Assembly: GCA_003521625.1 (NCBI GenBank)
Contig: DPHV01000008.1
Span: forward strand, 1 to 29,208
Source of the DNA: Ruminococcus sp.
GTDB lineage: Bacteria > Bacillota > Clostridia > Oscillospirales > Acutalibacteraceae
Reading direction: 5' to 3'
DNA length: 29,208 nt
Within the stretch, counting starts at the first letter, position 1, and every line of letters starts with the position of its first letter. The notes under the pieces are model-generated. The model had not been told where the DNA came from. It worked only from the letters and a program-made list of their open reading frames with translations, and ran no database searches. The position numbers were made by a program, and so were the translations under genes. Positions 29,130 through 29,208 of this stretch are shown here, piece by piece.

Positions 29130-29158
29130 TTGACAAAAGCAAAAGGCTGTTGTATAAT
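29130..29158 (+). promoter_or_regulatory. Strong promoter P2, probably of an rRNA or tRNA operon
   Basis: A perfect TTGACA (29130-29135), a 17-base spacer and a perfect TATAAT (29153-29158), 104 bases after P1. Only 50 transcribed bases remain in the window and they contain no ORF start or ribosome binding site. Confidence 0.85.
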
Positions 29159-29208
29159 AGCTCTTGCACTGTTGAGATAACGGCAGCGAGAAATCAAAGC
29201 CAAAACGT

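Larger units (their letters stand above)
28891..29208. other. Intergenic region after pheA to the window end
   Basis: The 318 bases contain the pheA terminator, an AT-rich spacer without a supportable gene, and tandem consensus promoters P1 and P2 directed rightward. The structural gene lies beyond the window; an rRNA operon is the most likely target given the paired consensus promoters. Confidence 0.65.

Noticed and set aside
28903..29169. 88-codon minus-strand ORF near the window end
   Set aside because: It runs through the pheA terminator and both consensus promoters, has biased Phe/Leu-rich composition from AT-rich DNA, and matches no family I recognise.

Overview
The window comes from a moderately AT-rich, endospore-forming Firmicute, most likely a clostridial gut bacterium of the Ruminococcaceae/Oscillospiraceae type. 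Evidence: sporulation genes (sigG, spoVAD, spmA, spmB), a SpoVT/AbrB-type regulator with a C-terminal Cys4 tail, a lipoprotein serpin, a eukaryote/archaeal-type ProRS, strong GGAGG-type ribosome binding sites, and short palindromic repeats between genes. Species cannot be fixed from the sequence alone. No transposase, integrase, phage gene, CRISPR array or complete RNA gene was seen.

Layout. 1-304: C-terminal end of pyruvate phosphate dikinase with its terminator. 400-5142, mostly minus strand: sigG, a PAP2 phosphatase, spoVAD and a VanW-family surface protein, with two repeat elements. 5521-8016, plus: a diacylglycerol-type glycosyltransferase and a serpin lipoprotein in one operon. 8071-8295, minus: a small DUF896/YnzC protein. 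8433-12764, plus: a MutS-like ATPase, proS and metA. 12837-17740, minus: rpe, a degenerate P-type ATPase-like membrane protein, rlmB and a small membrane protein. 18069-19176, minus: spmB and spmA, divergent from an AbrB-like regulator at 19324. 19643-20533: an Sfp-type phosphopantetheinyl transferase converging on acpP, its probable class of substrate. 20781-28884: an eight-gene aromatic amino acid cluster, aroE-aroK-aroF-tyrA-aroB-aroA-aroC-pheA. 28891-29208: pheA terminator, then two tandem strong promoters pointing out of the window, probably those of an rRNA (or tRNA) operon.

How the genes work together. The aro cluster encodes every step from PEP plus erythrose-4-phosphate to chorismate except 3-dehydroquinate dehydratase (aroD/aroQ), followed by the branches to phenylalanine (bifunctional chorismate mutase/prephenate dehydratase) and tyrosine (prephenate dehydrogenase). 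Sporulation genes are scattered rather than in their usual operons: sigG is not beside sigE, and spoVAD is not beside spoVAC or spoVAE.

The most unusual item is the 881-residue protein at 13635-16280. It has the layout of a P-type ATPase behind a roughly 300-residue acidic, low-complexity N-terminal region, but every catalytic signature I could align (DKTGT, HP, TGD, GDGxND) is degraded although the frame is intact. Second is a pair of about 92-bp repeats that each begin directly at the stop codon of an unrelated gene (proS and the pseudo-ATPase), with conserved ends and a divergent middle.
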